24,084 nucleotides of DNA from Seminavis robusta (taxonomy: Eukaryota; Bacillariophyta; Bacillariophyceae; Naviculales; Naviculaceae): contig CAICTM010001702.1 in the NCBI GenBank assembly GCA_903772945.1, forward strand, positions 1-24,084, read 5' to 3'. The translations under genes and the position numbers were made by a program. The notes beneath the pieces were generated by a model. That model was not told the DNA's origin. It made no database searches and was given only the letters and a program-made list of their open reading frames with translations. Positions 1 through 8,268 of the stretch are shown here, piece after piece (positions within the stretch are counted from its first letter, which is position 1; each line of letters begins with the position of its first letter).

Positions 1-365
1 AACTTGAACAGACCCTTGGCTTTGGCGTACTCAATGCGGAGATCCCCCTCTTGCCCATCAGACTCGTCATCCAGGTCATCAATTTGCATGTCGTCATTAC
101 CACGGGCAACGGCAACGGCTTGTTCTTGTTCTTGTTCTTGTTCTTGTTCTTGTTCTTCATCCACACCACCGTCGGCAACATCATTGTCGGTTACACCGTT
201 GCCATGTTCCATCCCTTTACGCATCTGCGCCTCCAGCTGGACAAAATCCTCCCGCCCATCTTCAGAGAGGATGTCACCTGAAATGAATTCGACAATCTCC
301 TCAGTAGCAACAACCTTATCAGTAGCAACCTTATCAGTAGCAACCTTATCAGTAGTACTGGCCAT
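1..365 (-). CDS. Acidic low-complexity protein, N-terminal part (runs off left edge)
   Basis: An open frame starts at an ATG at 365 on the minus strand and stays open for 121 codons to the window edge. The protein begins MASTTDKVATDKVATDKV. Its 5-residue repeat is encoded by a 15-bp unit present about three times (316-360). A later Glu-Gln dipeptide run comes from six copies of the hexamer tgttct (121-156), and an acidic stretch with DDMQIDDLDDESD follows. Both microsatellites have units divisible by three, and the frame has no stop, which supports real coding. I see no domain and do not recognise the family; the C-terminal part is missing. The upstream DNA is the GGTAAC-rich repeat cluster. 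Competing plus-strand frames over the same bases give cysteine- or phenylalanine-rich translations of the microsatellite and look like shadows. Confidence 0.45.
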   Translation of the reverse strand, partial: MASTTDKVATDKVATDKVVATEEIVEFISGDILSEDGREDFVQLEAQMRKGMEHGNGVTDNDVADGGVDEEQEQEQEQEQEQAVAVARGNDDMQIDDLDDESDGQEGDLRIEYAKAKGLFK

Positions 366-800
366 GGTAACTGGTAACTGGCAACCTAAAGAGGAAATAA
401 ACAAGGTAGGAACCAGGTGAGTGACGACGAGTAACCGGATAGAGTAACCGGTAACCGGATAAGTAACCGGTAACCGGTACACTGGTACGGTACACTAACC
501 TGGTGTAGTAACCTAGTAGAGCTCGAATTTCGGCATAGGTTTCCCTTATCAGGTTTCTCCTGGAGAATTTATGAGCAAAGAGAGGAATGAAACGGCGACG
601 AGTAACCGGATAGACTAACCGGACACTAACCGGTACACGAACCGGATACAAGATCGTATTAGGTTAGTGTGTCGGTTACTAACCTGGTAGAAATTTTTTA
701 CCAGGTTAGTGTAAAGGTTACTATATCCGGTTCCGGTTACCGGTTCTTTCGCAAGTAACCGGTAACCTAATATATCAGGTTAGCGAACCCTGATGCAAAC
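366..800. repeat. Cluster of degenerate GGTAAC / TAACCGG short repeats
   Basis: This gene-free stretch is dominated by variants of gtaaccggtaaccgg, gtaaccggata and actaacctggta in both orientations. It contains a hairpin with perfect 12-bp arms (actaacctggta at 678-689 and its complement at 699-710) around a 9-nt loop. It lies directly upstream of the minus-strand ORF ending at the left edge, so it may serve as that gene's promoter or 5'UTR, but no function can be read from it. Confidence 0.7.
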
Positions 801-2001
801 ATGCAAACAAAGCCCGACGAGATGTCGAAGATCGAAGAGAACAGGGGCTTAATTCAAAGGGTTCAAGTAAGAGACCCACCCTCCAAATCCAATCCAGGCC
901 GGGCACAGGCCAAAGGCCAAAGACCGTACTGTACCAGGTACGCTGAACGTCTCGAAGAAGTCAAGCCTTCTAAAGGCAAGTTCGGTATCCTATGTTCCTC
1001 TCGTCCCACACAGCACCATGGAGCCACTGGCAAGGCGAATGACGACCATATATATTGTGCCTCGAGGGTCATAGTCAACACTCCTTCCTCCCAAAAGACA
1101 CCACCAAAGGCTAGATTGACATTGCAGTTTCCCCTGGACCCATCGTCTTGCTTGTAAAACGACACAAGGCTGCTCCTGCTCGGTCGTCATCGCAATAGTA
1201 TGTATGGGGGAGACCATAGTAGATAGCATCAAAAAGAAAACCGAAGTGGCGATCTTTGACGTCGCTCCTGAAGATGCATGCATGTGGCTAGGTGGGCTAG
1301 GCAAAGCGACTTGGATTATTCCGATCGCATGGATTACAACTGTCACAAGTTTTGGTGAAGAAGTTAGCTTACCTCCTTATTAGCACCTTTGTAAGCCTTG
1401 GCATACAGCTGCCTCGTCATTCAATCCTCATCTCAATGGCTGTCACTCCTCTTCTTGATTGCCGTCGAGGACATTGGTTCAAGTGGAGTTCACGGGATTG
1501 AGGGAGAAATCACCTTACGCCTCCCATGTGGGCCCGAAAAAGTGCTTCAGCAATTCAACGAAGGTCAAAGTTTATGCTTAAAAAAAAACGCGCGGATTGC
1601 ATTGCTACCATTCTCTCGTTTGTGTGTGGCCTCCGTGGGGGCAAAAGGTACGAAGACAGAAATGCTGACTATTCCGAGCTACAAAGAGACGGGCATTTAT
1701 TTGTCCACGTCCTAGCCAAGGCGGTGATTTCACAAGCATCGGGGTTGGTTGACCCTGACAAAGGGCTGTGGCCAAAGGGGGAAACTAAAGGACAGGTAAG
1801 AGAAAGATGTACGGGTTGTTGTGCGAAATTGCCATCATGGGCATCGCTCGTCTGTTTGCATCTTGCTTTCACGCATGCCGTGGCAAGCTCGTCTCGGTCT
1901 GTACCACCAACACACAAAGGTTGTGACGGTAAACGCGGTGTTCATGGAAATGCACCGTGATTTGCTACTTAGACTAGCTAGTACTTAGTCGCACAAGTTT
2001 T
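801..2001. other. Intergenic region with no convincing gene
   Basis: Several overlapping short frames exist on both strands, including a 118-codon plus frame at 801-1157, a 144-codon plus frame at 1526-1960 and a minus frame at 990-1346. None has a recognisable domain and they compete for the same bases. A 59-codon plus ORF (ATG 1204, stop 1381-1383) has somewhat protein-like, partly hydrophobic composition (GLGKATWIIPIAWITTVTSF) and could be an exon, but nothing confirms it. A CTAGCTAG octamer sits at 1974-1981. Confidence 0.4.
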
Positions 2002-2015
2002 GACTGACGTCAGTC
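2002..2015. promoter_or_regulatory. 14-bp CRE-like palindrome upstream of the folate/biopterin transporter
   Basis: GACTGACGTCAGTC is a perfect 14-bp palindrome centred on TGACGTCA, the classic bZIP/CREB site. It lies 248 bp upstream of the transporter ATG. In the diatom Phaeodactylum, TGACGT-type elements are known CO2/cAMP- and aureochrome-type bZIP targets. A role here is inference from sequence and position only. Confidence 0.4.
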
Positions 2016-2262
2016 GTGCCACAGAACTTTCGCCGTTGTTGTTCTGTTCTTTCAAGCGCCGCCAATGATGATGCGAGCTCTGCTCATGAAGGACAGCATG
2101 GATCTGTCTTTGCTACAATAGCTGCTGATGTTGACTCAGTCATCTGCAACTACTTGAGAGCCTCCTCAAGTAAGGCATCACAGTAGTCTATATCGCTTGA
2201 GCTAACCTGTGGACAGCAAAGGTTAGACCCAATATCTACCTTGAGAGCTTGTCTAGAGAAAG

Positions 2263-4110
2263 ATGAAGATGCTACCCATGAGGAAACTATTCTCGCTGCT
2301 GCTGCATCTGCTAGTGATTGTTCCCAGCCATGGCTTCTCCTCTCACACTCCTGCACTAAGGGCTTGCTCTACTAGTACTGGTAGTACGGGTAATAGACAG
2401 AGACCATCCGCCAGTCCGATTATCACACGAAGGATACAAAGGCAACCGCTGCTGCTATTTTCCACAGTGAAAGATGATGAGATTACCTCTACCGAGTCTT
2501 CTCTGCCAACTGATCCAGATAATGCAGAACTGGTCGCGCCACAGGATGCATCAGAAGACGATGTATCATCCAATGACAATGATGACAATCCACTGTCTTT
2601 CTTTTTGCAAAATACAGTCTTTTTGGGCATTGCTCCTACACCGGATATAGTGGCGATTGCCACTATTTACTTTGTCGAAGGCGCCCTTGGATTGGCTCGA
2701 TTGGCCCAAACCTTTTTGCTCAAGGATGAACTTCACTTGGGACCGGCTGAATTGTCTGCCTTGACCGGTCTCTTTGTCCTGCCGTGGACCATTAAGCCGT
2801 TGTATGGATTTCTCAGTGACGGATTTCCCCTGTTTGGCTACAAGCGACGATCCTATCTCGTCGTGGCAGGATTACTGGGATGTGCCTCGTACACGGCGTT
2901 GGGACACGATTTTGGAGGATTGTTGGCACCCGAACAAATGATTCCCGCCACAGTTGCGTCGCTCATGATTAGTAGTGGCTGTATTGCCTTTTCCGATGTC
3001 GTGGCCGATGGGATTGTGGTTCAAAAAACACGCGACTCGGACGATCCGGCATTGGCGGGAGGATTACAGAGTCTGTGTTGGAGCAGTGCCGCTTTTGGAG
3101 GATTGTTGTCGGCGTACTATTCGGGATCTTTGTTGCAAGTCATGAAACCACAAGATGTCTTTCAAATAACGGCCATTCTTCCATTTCTGGTGGCGTGCAT
3201 TTCCTTGTTGATTCAAGAAGAAAGACAGCAACAACCAAAGGATGATGAAATTGTGGTGGAGATGGTGAATAACGAAATACTGACTACGAATGGCAGTGAG
3301 GACAGTTTGACAACAAGCACTACCACCAATGGAGATTTGACAATCAGCAATGGAGATTCTGCAACGGCACTCGTAGCTACTACCGACGACGACGGCGTCA
3401 AGGGACAAATCCAGGCTCTTTGGGACGCCATTCGACAACCCAGTATTTGGAAACCCACCCTATTTTTATTCCTTTGGCAATCCACGCCCACATCCGACGG
3501 AGCCTTTTTGTTTTTCATGACGGATGAACTCGGATTTGGACCCGAATTCTTGGGACGCGTTCGACTCGTTACGGCCGGTGCCAGTTTGGTCGGGGTTTGG
3601 TTGTACAATCGATTCCTCAAAACGGTACCGATTAAAGATATTCTCTTTTGGTCTTCTATTGTCGCCACACCGCTCGGATTGTCATCCCTCTTACTCATTA
3701 CCCATGCCAATCGAGAATTGGGCATTCCCGATGCGGCATTTGTCTTTGGCGATGATGTCGCTTTGGCCGTGCTGGGAGAATTTGCATTTTTGCCCACGTT
3801 GGTATTGGCGGCGCGATTGTGTCCACCGGGCGTCGAAGCCGTCTTGTTTGCCACACTCATGAGTATTTATAATGGGGCCGGGACGGTCGGAACCGAAGTC
3901 GGGGCGTTGCTGACCAAGGCATTGGGAGTGACCGAATCCAATTTTGACAATCTCGGGTTATTGACTATCATTTGCAATCTGTCATCCTTGTATCCACTCT
4001 TCTTCATTGGATGGTTGGATGAAGTGGGAGCGGCGTCGGAACAAGAAGAAGAGGCATCACAGTTGCAACAGGCGCTGCCAGATGATGATGATTCCACCAC
4101 CAAAGTGTAG
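2263..4110 (+). CDS. Folate/biopterin transporter family protein (BT1/FBT), probably plastid-targeted
   Basis: The 615-aa single-exon product belongs to the BT1 branch of the major facilitator superfamily, which moves folates or pterins across membranes. Family hallmarks are visible: the first helix region with GLARLAQTFLLKDELHLGP (143-161), PWTIKPLYGFLSD (174-186) followed by YKRRSY (193-198), the FSDVVADGIV signature (243-252), and the CPPGVEAVLFATLMSIYNG block (520-538). About twelve hydrophobic segments are split by an acidic, Ser/Thr-rich loop at about 320-380. Residues 1-24 form a signal peptide (RKLFSLLLHLLVIVPSHG). Phe25 stands at the probable cleavage point and is followed by a Ser/Thr/Arg-rich stretch, the bipartite pattern of diatom plastid import. 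The most similar plant type is the plastid-envelope FBT. The C-terminus is acidic. The ATG at 2263 opens the signal peptide; Met codons at residues 3 and 6 are alternatives. The substrate is not determined by the sequence. Confidence 0.93.
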   Translation: MKMLPMRKLFSLLLHLLVIVPSHGFSSHTPALRACSTSTGSTGNRQRPSASPIITRRIQRQPLLLFSTVKDDEITSTESSLPTDPDNAELVAPQDASEDDVSSNDNDDNPLSFFLQNTVFLGIAPTPDIVAIATIYFVEGALGLARLAQTFLLKDELHLGPAELSALTGLFVLPWTIKPLYGFLSDGFPLFGYKRRSYLVVAGLLGCASYTALGHDFGGLLAPEQMIPATVASLMISSGCIAFSDVVADGIVVQKTRDSDDPALAGGLQSLCWSSAAFGGLLSAYYSGSLLQVMKPQDVFQITAILPFLVACISLLIQEERQQQPKDDEIVVEMVNNEILTTNGSEDSLTTSTTTNGDLTISNGDSATALVATTDDDGVKGQIQALWDAIRQPSIWKPTLFLFLWQSTPTSDGAFLFFMTDELGFGPEFLGRVRLVTAGASLVGVWLYNRFLKTVPIKDILFWSSIVATPLGLSSLLLITHANRELGIPDAAFVFGDDVALAVLGEFAFLPTLVLAARLCPPGVEAVLFATLMSIYNGAGTVGTEVGALLTKALGVTESNFDNLGLLTIICNLSSLYPLFFIGWLDEVGAASEQEEEASQLQQALPDDDDSTTKV

Positions 4111-4415
4111 AGCTTCGTCCGTTGTTTCTGAATGTATTATACACGATGGTTGAAGATTGATTGATAGATAGACTGCCCCGTTCAATACAGCTACCTACTA
4201 CAGATTGTCTACTAGATTGTATGGGGAAGGCAATATCATGGTAATGTAGAAGACATAGCAAGTCTATTGCTTTCTAGAAGAGACTAGAGATGCCCAGCAA
4301 ATGATGCAACCAGTATACCTCCTTGGTCCCTTGGCTTGACGCTTCCACTTTTCAGATATCTAGCAGGCACAAATCCACCGGAGAGGAGTGATTGTGGCTG
4401 GCATCACATCGAAAA
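4111..4415. other. Convergent intergenic spacer
   Basis: This 305-bp spacer lies between the 3' ends of the transporter (+) and the LRR gene (-). It must hold both 3'UTRs. I see no further gene or strong repeat in it. Confidence 0.6.
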
Positions 4416-7324
4416 TCAAGAGGGCTTTTCTTCCGTGCAGATTCCAGTCCCCCCATCACAGCATGCACTGCAACATCCTTCAGGACAAGACACAAGTGGT
4501 TCTCCCGTGCTGGTTGTCCCGTCACTTGCTGTGATCGTGGTAGGCGCGCAGTCGGCTACAAACTCGAGTCCTTGAGCACTAAAAGAGCTCTCAAAGCACA
4601 TGCCATCAGGAATGCCCCCTCTGAGTTCAGGATTTCCATTGATTGTAAAGTCTTCTAACAATGTCAGCGCTTCAAGCTCCACGGGGATGCTACCTGAAAA
4701 GTTGTTGTTCGCCAACAATAAAAATCTGAGATTTGTGAGTAATCCCAAGTTGGTGCTCAATGTACCCCCCAAGTTGCAGTTTTCTACACGGAGGAACCAC
4801 AAATTGAGGCAGTTCAAGATTAGCTCTTCAGGAATGGTGCCTCCAATGCGTGTATCTCCAATATTGAATTCAGATAGCTTGTCCACCAGCCCAAACTCTG
4901 ATGGAATTGTCCCAGACAATGCATTATTGCGGGCAAAACCAAATGAAGGACCGCTATCAGGTTGAAAGTCTGCGTTCGTGTCAAGATGGACTTGCTGGGA
5001 TAAAAGTCCAACTTCTGTGGGAATGGTTCCGGAGAGCTAGCCAACCAATGGCACATGAGGACATAGTCAAGATATTGGAGGTTGGAAACAACAGAACGGC
5101 CAACCTACCTTATTATCTCCAAAATAAAAAAACCTGACCTTGTTGGCGGAAAACAATTCGGAAGGTATCGTTCCTGTAAAAGAATTTGTGTGCATGAAGA
5201 GCACCTCTCCTTTGAAATGAAAAGGGCAACAGGTTCCAATGATAAGCAATGAATCCGGGTCAAGAGACATTGTCAAGAAAAGTATTTTACACATACCTTG
5301 AAAGAGCCCAACTTCAGTTGGGATGGTGCCTGTCATGTGGTTGCCCCAAAAATGGAGTACGCCCAACGATGGCATGGAGAAGACTGCAGGATTGATGGTT
5401 CCTGTAAAACTGTTTTCCGAAAGATCCAAATTGGTAAGAGCTTTCAATTGGTACATTTCTGTGGGTATAGTGCCAGTAAAGTCTTGGAATCGAAAAGACA
5501 AGCTTATTGCATGGGACAACAAGCCTAGTTCACTTGGAAGTGACCCTGTGAAGCTATTGTCCCCTGTATGCAAAGCAATCCATGCATTGGCAGCAGATGC
5601 AGCCGAATTTTGGTGAGATCATTGGAATCTTCGCAAAAAGCACAATTTGTGCATTGTTGATACTCACAGATATCAACTTCAGTAATATTTTCTCCCTCAC
5701 AACTGCATCCAGCCCACCGGCATTCAGGAACTCCCGACAACCATCGCTCAGAAAAAAATTGGTTGCTTAAATGCCTTTCTTGGCACACGTCTGTTTGTGC
5801 ACCACTGGCAGCGCCACAGAACTTCCAAGGGCTGGCTTGCGATGTACTGAAGTAAAACTGTGTCAAAACAAAACGTTGGAGTAGATGGTTGGAATCTGGA
5901 GGCAATTGGCGGGGATCTTGATGGATGATCCACTTGAGTGCTTTTTGATGAGGTTCTGTGTTGTCTGTGGAACCATCAAAATAAATATGACCTAACACTT
6001 TTTCCAACTGGGCTTTAATTTCGATGCCTTCCATATCTCTGGGACTGAGTTCTTCCTTACTGCTGCAGTGGCCGCTGCCACAGACTCCTGCCACAATGAT
6101 TCCAAAAACCACAAGCAAGCCAACGATGATGTAAATCTTGGTTTTGAATCCGTTCGTGGATTCTTCCTTTCTCCTTCGCAATTCATCCACATCAAACTCT
6201 GCAGCTCGTGGCAAATCTTGGGGCATCTCATCCTCTTCCACCAGCGCTGCCACAGCCAAGCCATTGCTGTCACTGTTGGCATAATTATTTATTTCGGGCT
6301 CAGCTTCTTCCCTGTCCGCATTGATGGATGTCAGGCATCCATCATGGGCACTTAGGTCGGCCATTGGTTCCACTGCAGTGGAAGCAACCCCAAGTAATGA
6401 AAAGCAAGGTCTGTTAGCCCTTTGAAGGTCCATACCAGGAGCTCCCGAGTATGCTCCTGGCTGTGCCCCTGCAGGAAGTGGAATCTGTTGCCTTCCATTA
6501 TTTTGGATGTTGGATGGTGTACTGGTAGCTGTTGTAGTGCTACTGCCAGGATTCTCACTGATGGTTTTGGGGCAAAAAAACGACGCGGATGCTGAAGGCT
6601 GGGCTCTCTGTTGGGATTCGGCTAGTTTGGCAATTTCATCAATACTCAGAGACTCTCCATTGTCTTCATTGGTTGGCCCATTACTCGTGCTGCTCTTATT
6701 GGTGGCACTTCTGTTTGTCCTTATCTGAACCCGGCTGTGTATAGAATCTGTTTGCCGACCTATCCTAGGTTGCTGGTGTGCTTTCTCTTGTTCAACAGCT
6801 ACAGCTTGTTGTTGGACCCTCTGGTTCTGCTCATACTGCTCCAGCTTTTGGAGCTCCACCTCTCGTCTGGCATCTCCTGGGGAGCGTGCGTGCACAACCT
6901 GAAGGACATCAGATTCCTCGGTTTCCAAAGAGCTTTTTACCTTAGCAGCCTTTTCTTCCACAGATCTCTTTAGTCCATGTCTGGCAGTTGCTGGTGGCTT
7001 CCTGGCATCCGTGATATCCACCAGTCCATCTGTAGTAGCTTGTTTGGCCTCCTTTTGTCTCTTTTGACTAATCTCCAAGACAGCTCCAGGAATGCCGCTA
7101 GCCACTATACCAGTAGTACCAGTACCAGTAGAACGGTCCATGCTGGCTCTGGACGCTTCTTTGGCCGCTCTTTCTTCGGCCATTCCTTGCATAGTACGGT
7201 CCAAATAAGTTGTAGTGGGAGGGTCCAAAGTGGCAGGATCAACTGTGCCGTTGTTCCCAGAGCTAGAGCTGGCGGTGGTGTTCAAGCCAGCAACTGGTTT
7301 CGATGGATCAGTTTCTTTGTTCAT
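4416..7324 (-). CDS. Single-pass LRR membrane protein, four exons, 881 aa
   Basis: Spliced model on the minus strand: 7324-5668, 5563-5297, 5209-5109, 5036-4416. Total is 2646 nt with every junction in phase. Residues 1-395 are a hydrophilic Ser/Thr/Gln-rich region. A transmembrane helix (IYIIVGLLVVFGIIVAGV) spans about 397-415. A Cys-rich cap with KALKWIIHQDPRQLP and ECRWAGCSCEG (about 430-545) follows, then about ten plant-type LRRs (LxxNxFTGxIPxELG) from 549 to about 810, and a Cys-rich tail (CPEGCCSACC). By topology the N-terminus is cytosolic and the LRRs are outside. No kinase domain is visible. This architecture is common in pennate diatoms and is usually read as a recognition or adhesion receptor; the ligand is unknown. 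The ATG at 7324 is the first in frame, and a 14-bp palindrome sits 3 bp before it. The splice junctions each restore an LRR consensus, so I trust the model. Confidence 0.88.
5037..5108 (-). other. Intron 3 of the LRR gene (72 nt)
   Basis: The donor is AAG/GTAGGT and the acceptor GGCTAG/CTC, phase 0. Splicing joins FGDNK to LSGTIPTEVG, a perfect LRR junction. Retention would introduce a TGA stop. Confidence 0.88.
5210..5296 (-). other. Intron 2 of the LRR gene (87 nt, free of stops)
   Basis: The donor is CAAG/GTATGT. The acceptor TTCAAAG follows a pyrimidine-rich tract; phase 1. Splicing joins TEVGLFQ to GEVLFMHTNSFTG and restores LRR spacing. The intron is 29 codons long with no stop in the coding frame, so retention would give a longer protein with a hydrophobic insert. 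Confidence 0.85.
5564..5667 (-). other. Intron 1 of the LRR gene (104 nt)
   Basis: The donor is a strong GTGAGT and the acceptor GCATACAG, phase 1. Splicing joins ENITEVDI to WDNSFTGSLPSELG, a textbook LRR start. Without this intron the frame appears shifted between the juxtamembrane cap and the LRRs. Confidence 0.82.
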
Positions 7325-8268
7325 GGTCTGCTAGCTAGCAGTTGCTCATTTGGTTAGTAGAGGATCTGCGACAACAGGAGGAGCTTTGGGCAACAACAGG
7401 CTTTGAGCGGCAAAGTGACGTTTTGAATATATGGGAGCGTATGTTGAAGTCCGGAAACGTCACCTGGTTCCCGGAGATATTCTGCGCAGTACGTTTTGTG
7501 TTTTAGATCTACTCTAGCTAGCTAGCTAGTACTATTACTAGCTAGCTAGCTAGTTCAACAGGCTGCACTACGCCATCTTCGCCCATCCCCCACCCAAGAA
7601 TTGCACCACCTATAGCAATGAACCTGACGTACGTACCTATGCATGGAAGTGTTCAGGAGAAGTGTTCGGGAGCAGTGTTTGAGAGAAGTGAAACCAAATT
7701 TGCAGAGGAATGCGATTCTCAGCTTGCCTTTTGAAAATGTGCCAAACCCTACTGTATGCTTGGGGTGTGCGGATATACTCAATCCAGGAGAAAAGCCACC
7801 ACCGGTGCGAGTTTATGGGATGCGGTTGCATGGTTGAGCACCCCAGAAAGCACGGGAGAGTGGCAATGTACGGCCATCACAAGATCTGCGATCCAATTCA
7901 GCTCGAGAGAACCCACGGAGACAGCTTTCGGTGGCATCAGATAATGGGAGCATTGGCACATGCAGATAGTACAGAGAAAGCCGCGGTACAGAGGTCACGT
8001 ATCGCCAGCAGTATCAAGTGAGCTCGGACAACCCATCTACAATACGGTACTGTTTCGCGACCCATCTACTTTATGATTCTACCCAAAAAATTGAAATCTG
8101 GATGCTCGGTGACTTCCGTCTGCCAAAAGACCATCGGCGTCGCAGCATTCCTACCACAGGTTGCCTGCAACGACCGGTGCTCCGAGCTACTTCCGATGCA
8201 TGTAACGGTATCCCAATGAAGTCAAACTGGCTCGGCCGTTGGCGAATTTGACGGCCCTTGGCTTGCAC
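7325..8268. other. Intergenic region upstream of the LRR gene
   Basis: No convincing gene is seen; the short frames here overlap each other on both strands. The region should contain the LRR promoter and the 3'UTR of the minus-strand gene at 8269. Its main structure is CTAGCTAG-type palindromes at 7328-7341 and 7514-7553. Confidence 0.55.
7514..7553. repeat. 18-bp-arm inverted repeat of CTAG units
   Basis: The left arm is ctagctagctagctagta (7514-7531) and its exact reverse complement lies at 7536-7553, leaving a 4-nt loop. Each arm is built of repeated ctag, so the element is both a hairpin and a short tetranucleotide repeat. It lies about 190 bp upstream of the LRR gene ATG. Confidence 0.8.

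Noticed and set aside
2343..3860. Minus-strand frames of up to 215 codons across the transporter gene
   Set aside because: They are antisense shadows of a strongly supported coding sequence.
5525..5640. Apparent frameshift between the membrane-proximal part and the LRRs of the receptor gene
   Set aside because: A GTGAGT donor at 5667 and a CATACAG acceptor at 5564 join the frames in phase and give ITEVDIWDNSFTGSLP, so an intron explains it better than a mutation.
4416..7324. LRR receptor kinase
   Set aside because: No kinase motifs in any part of the spliced protein; the cytosolic N-terminus is low-complexity.
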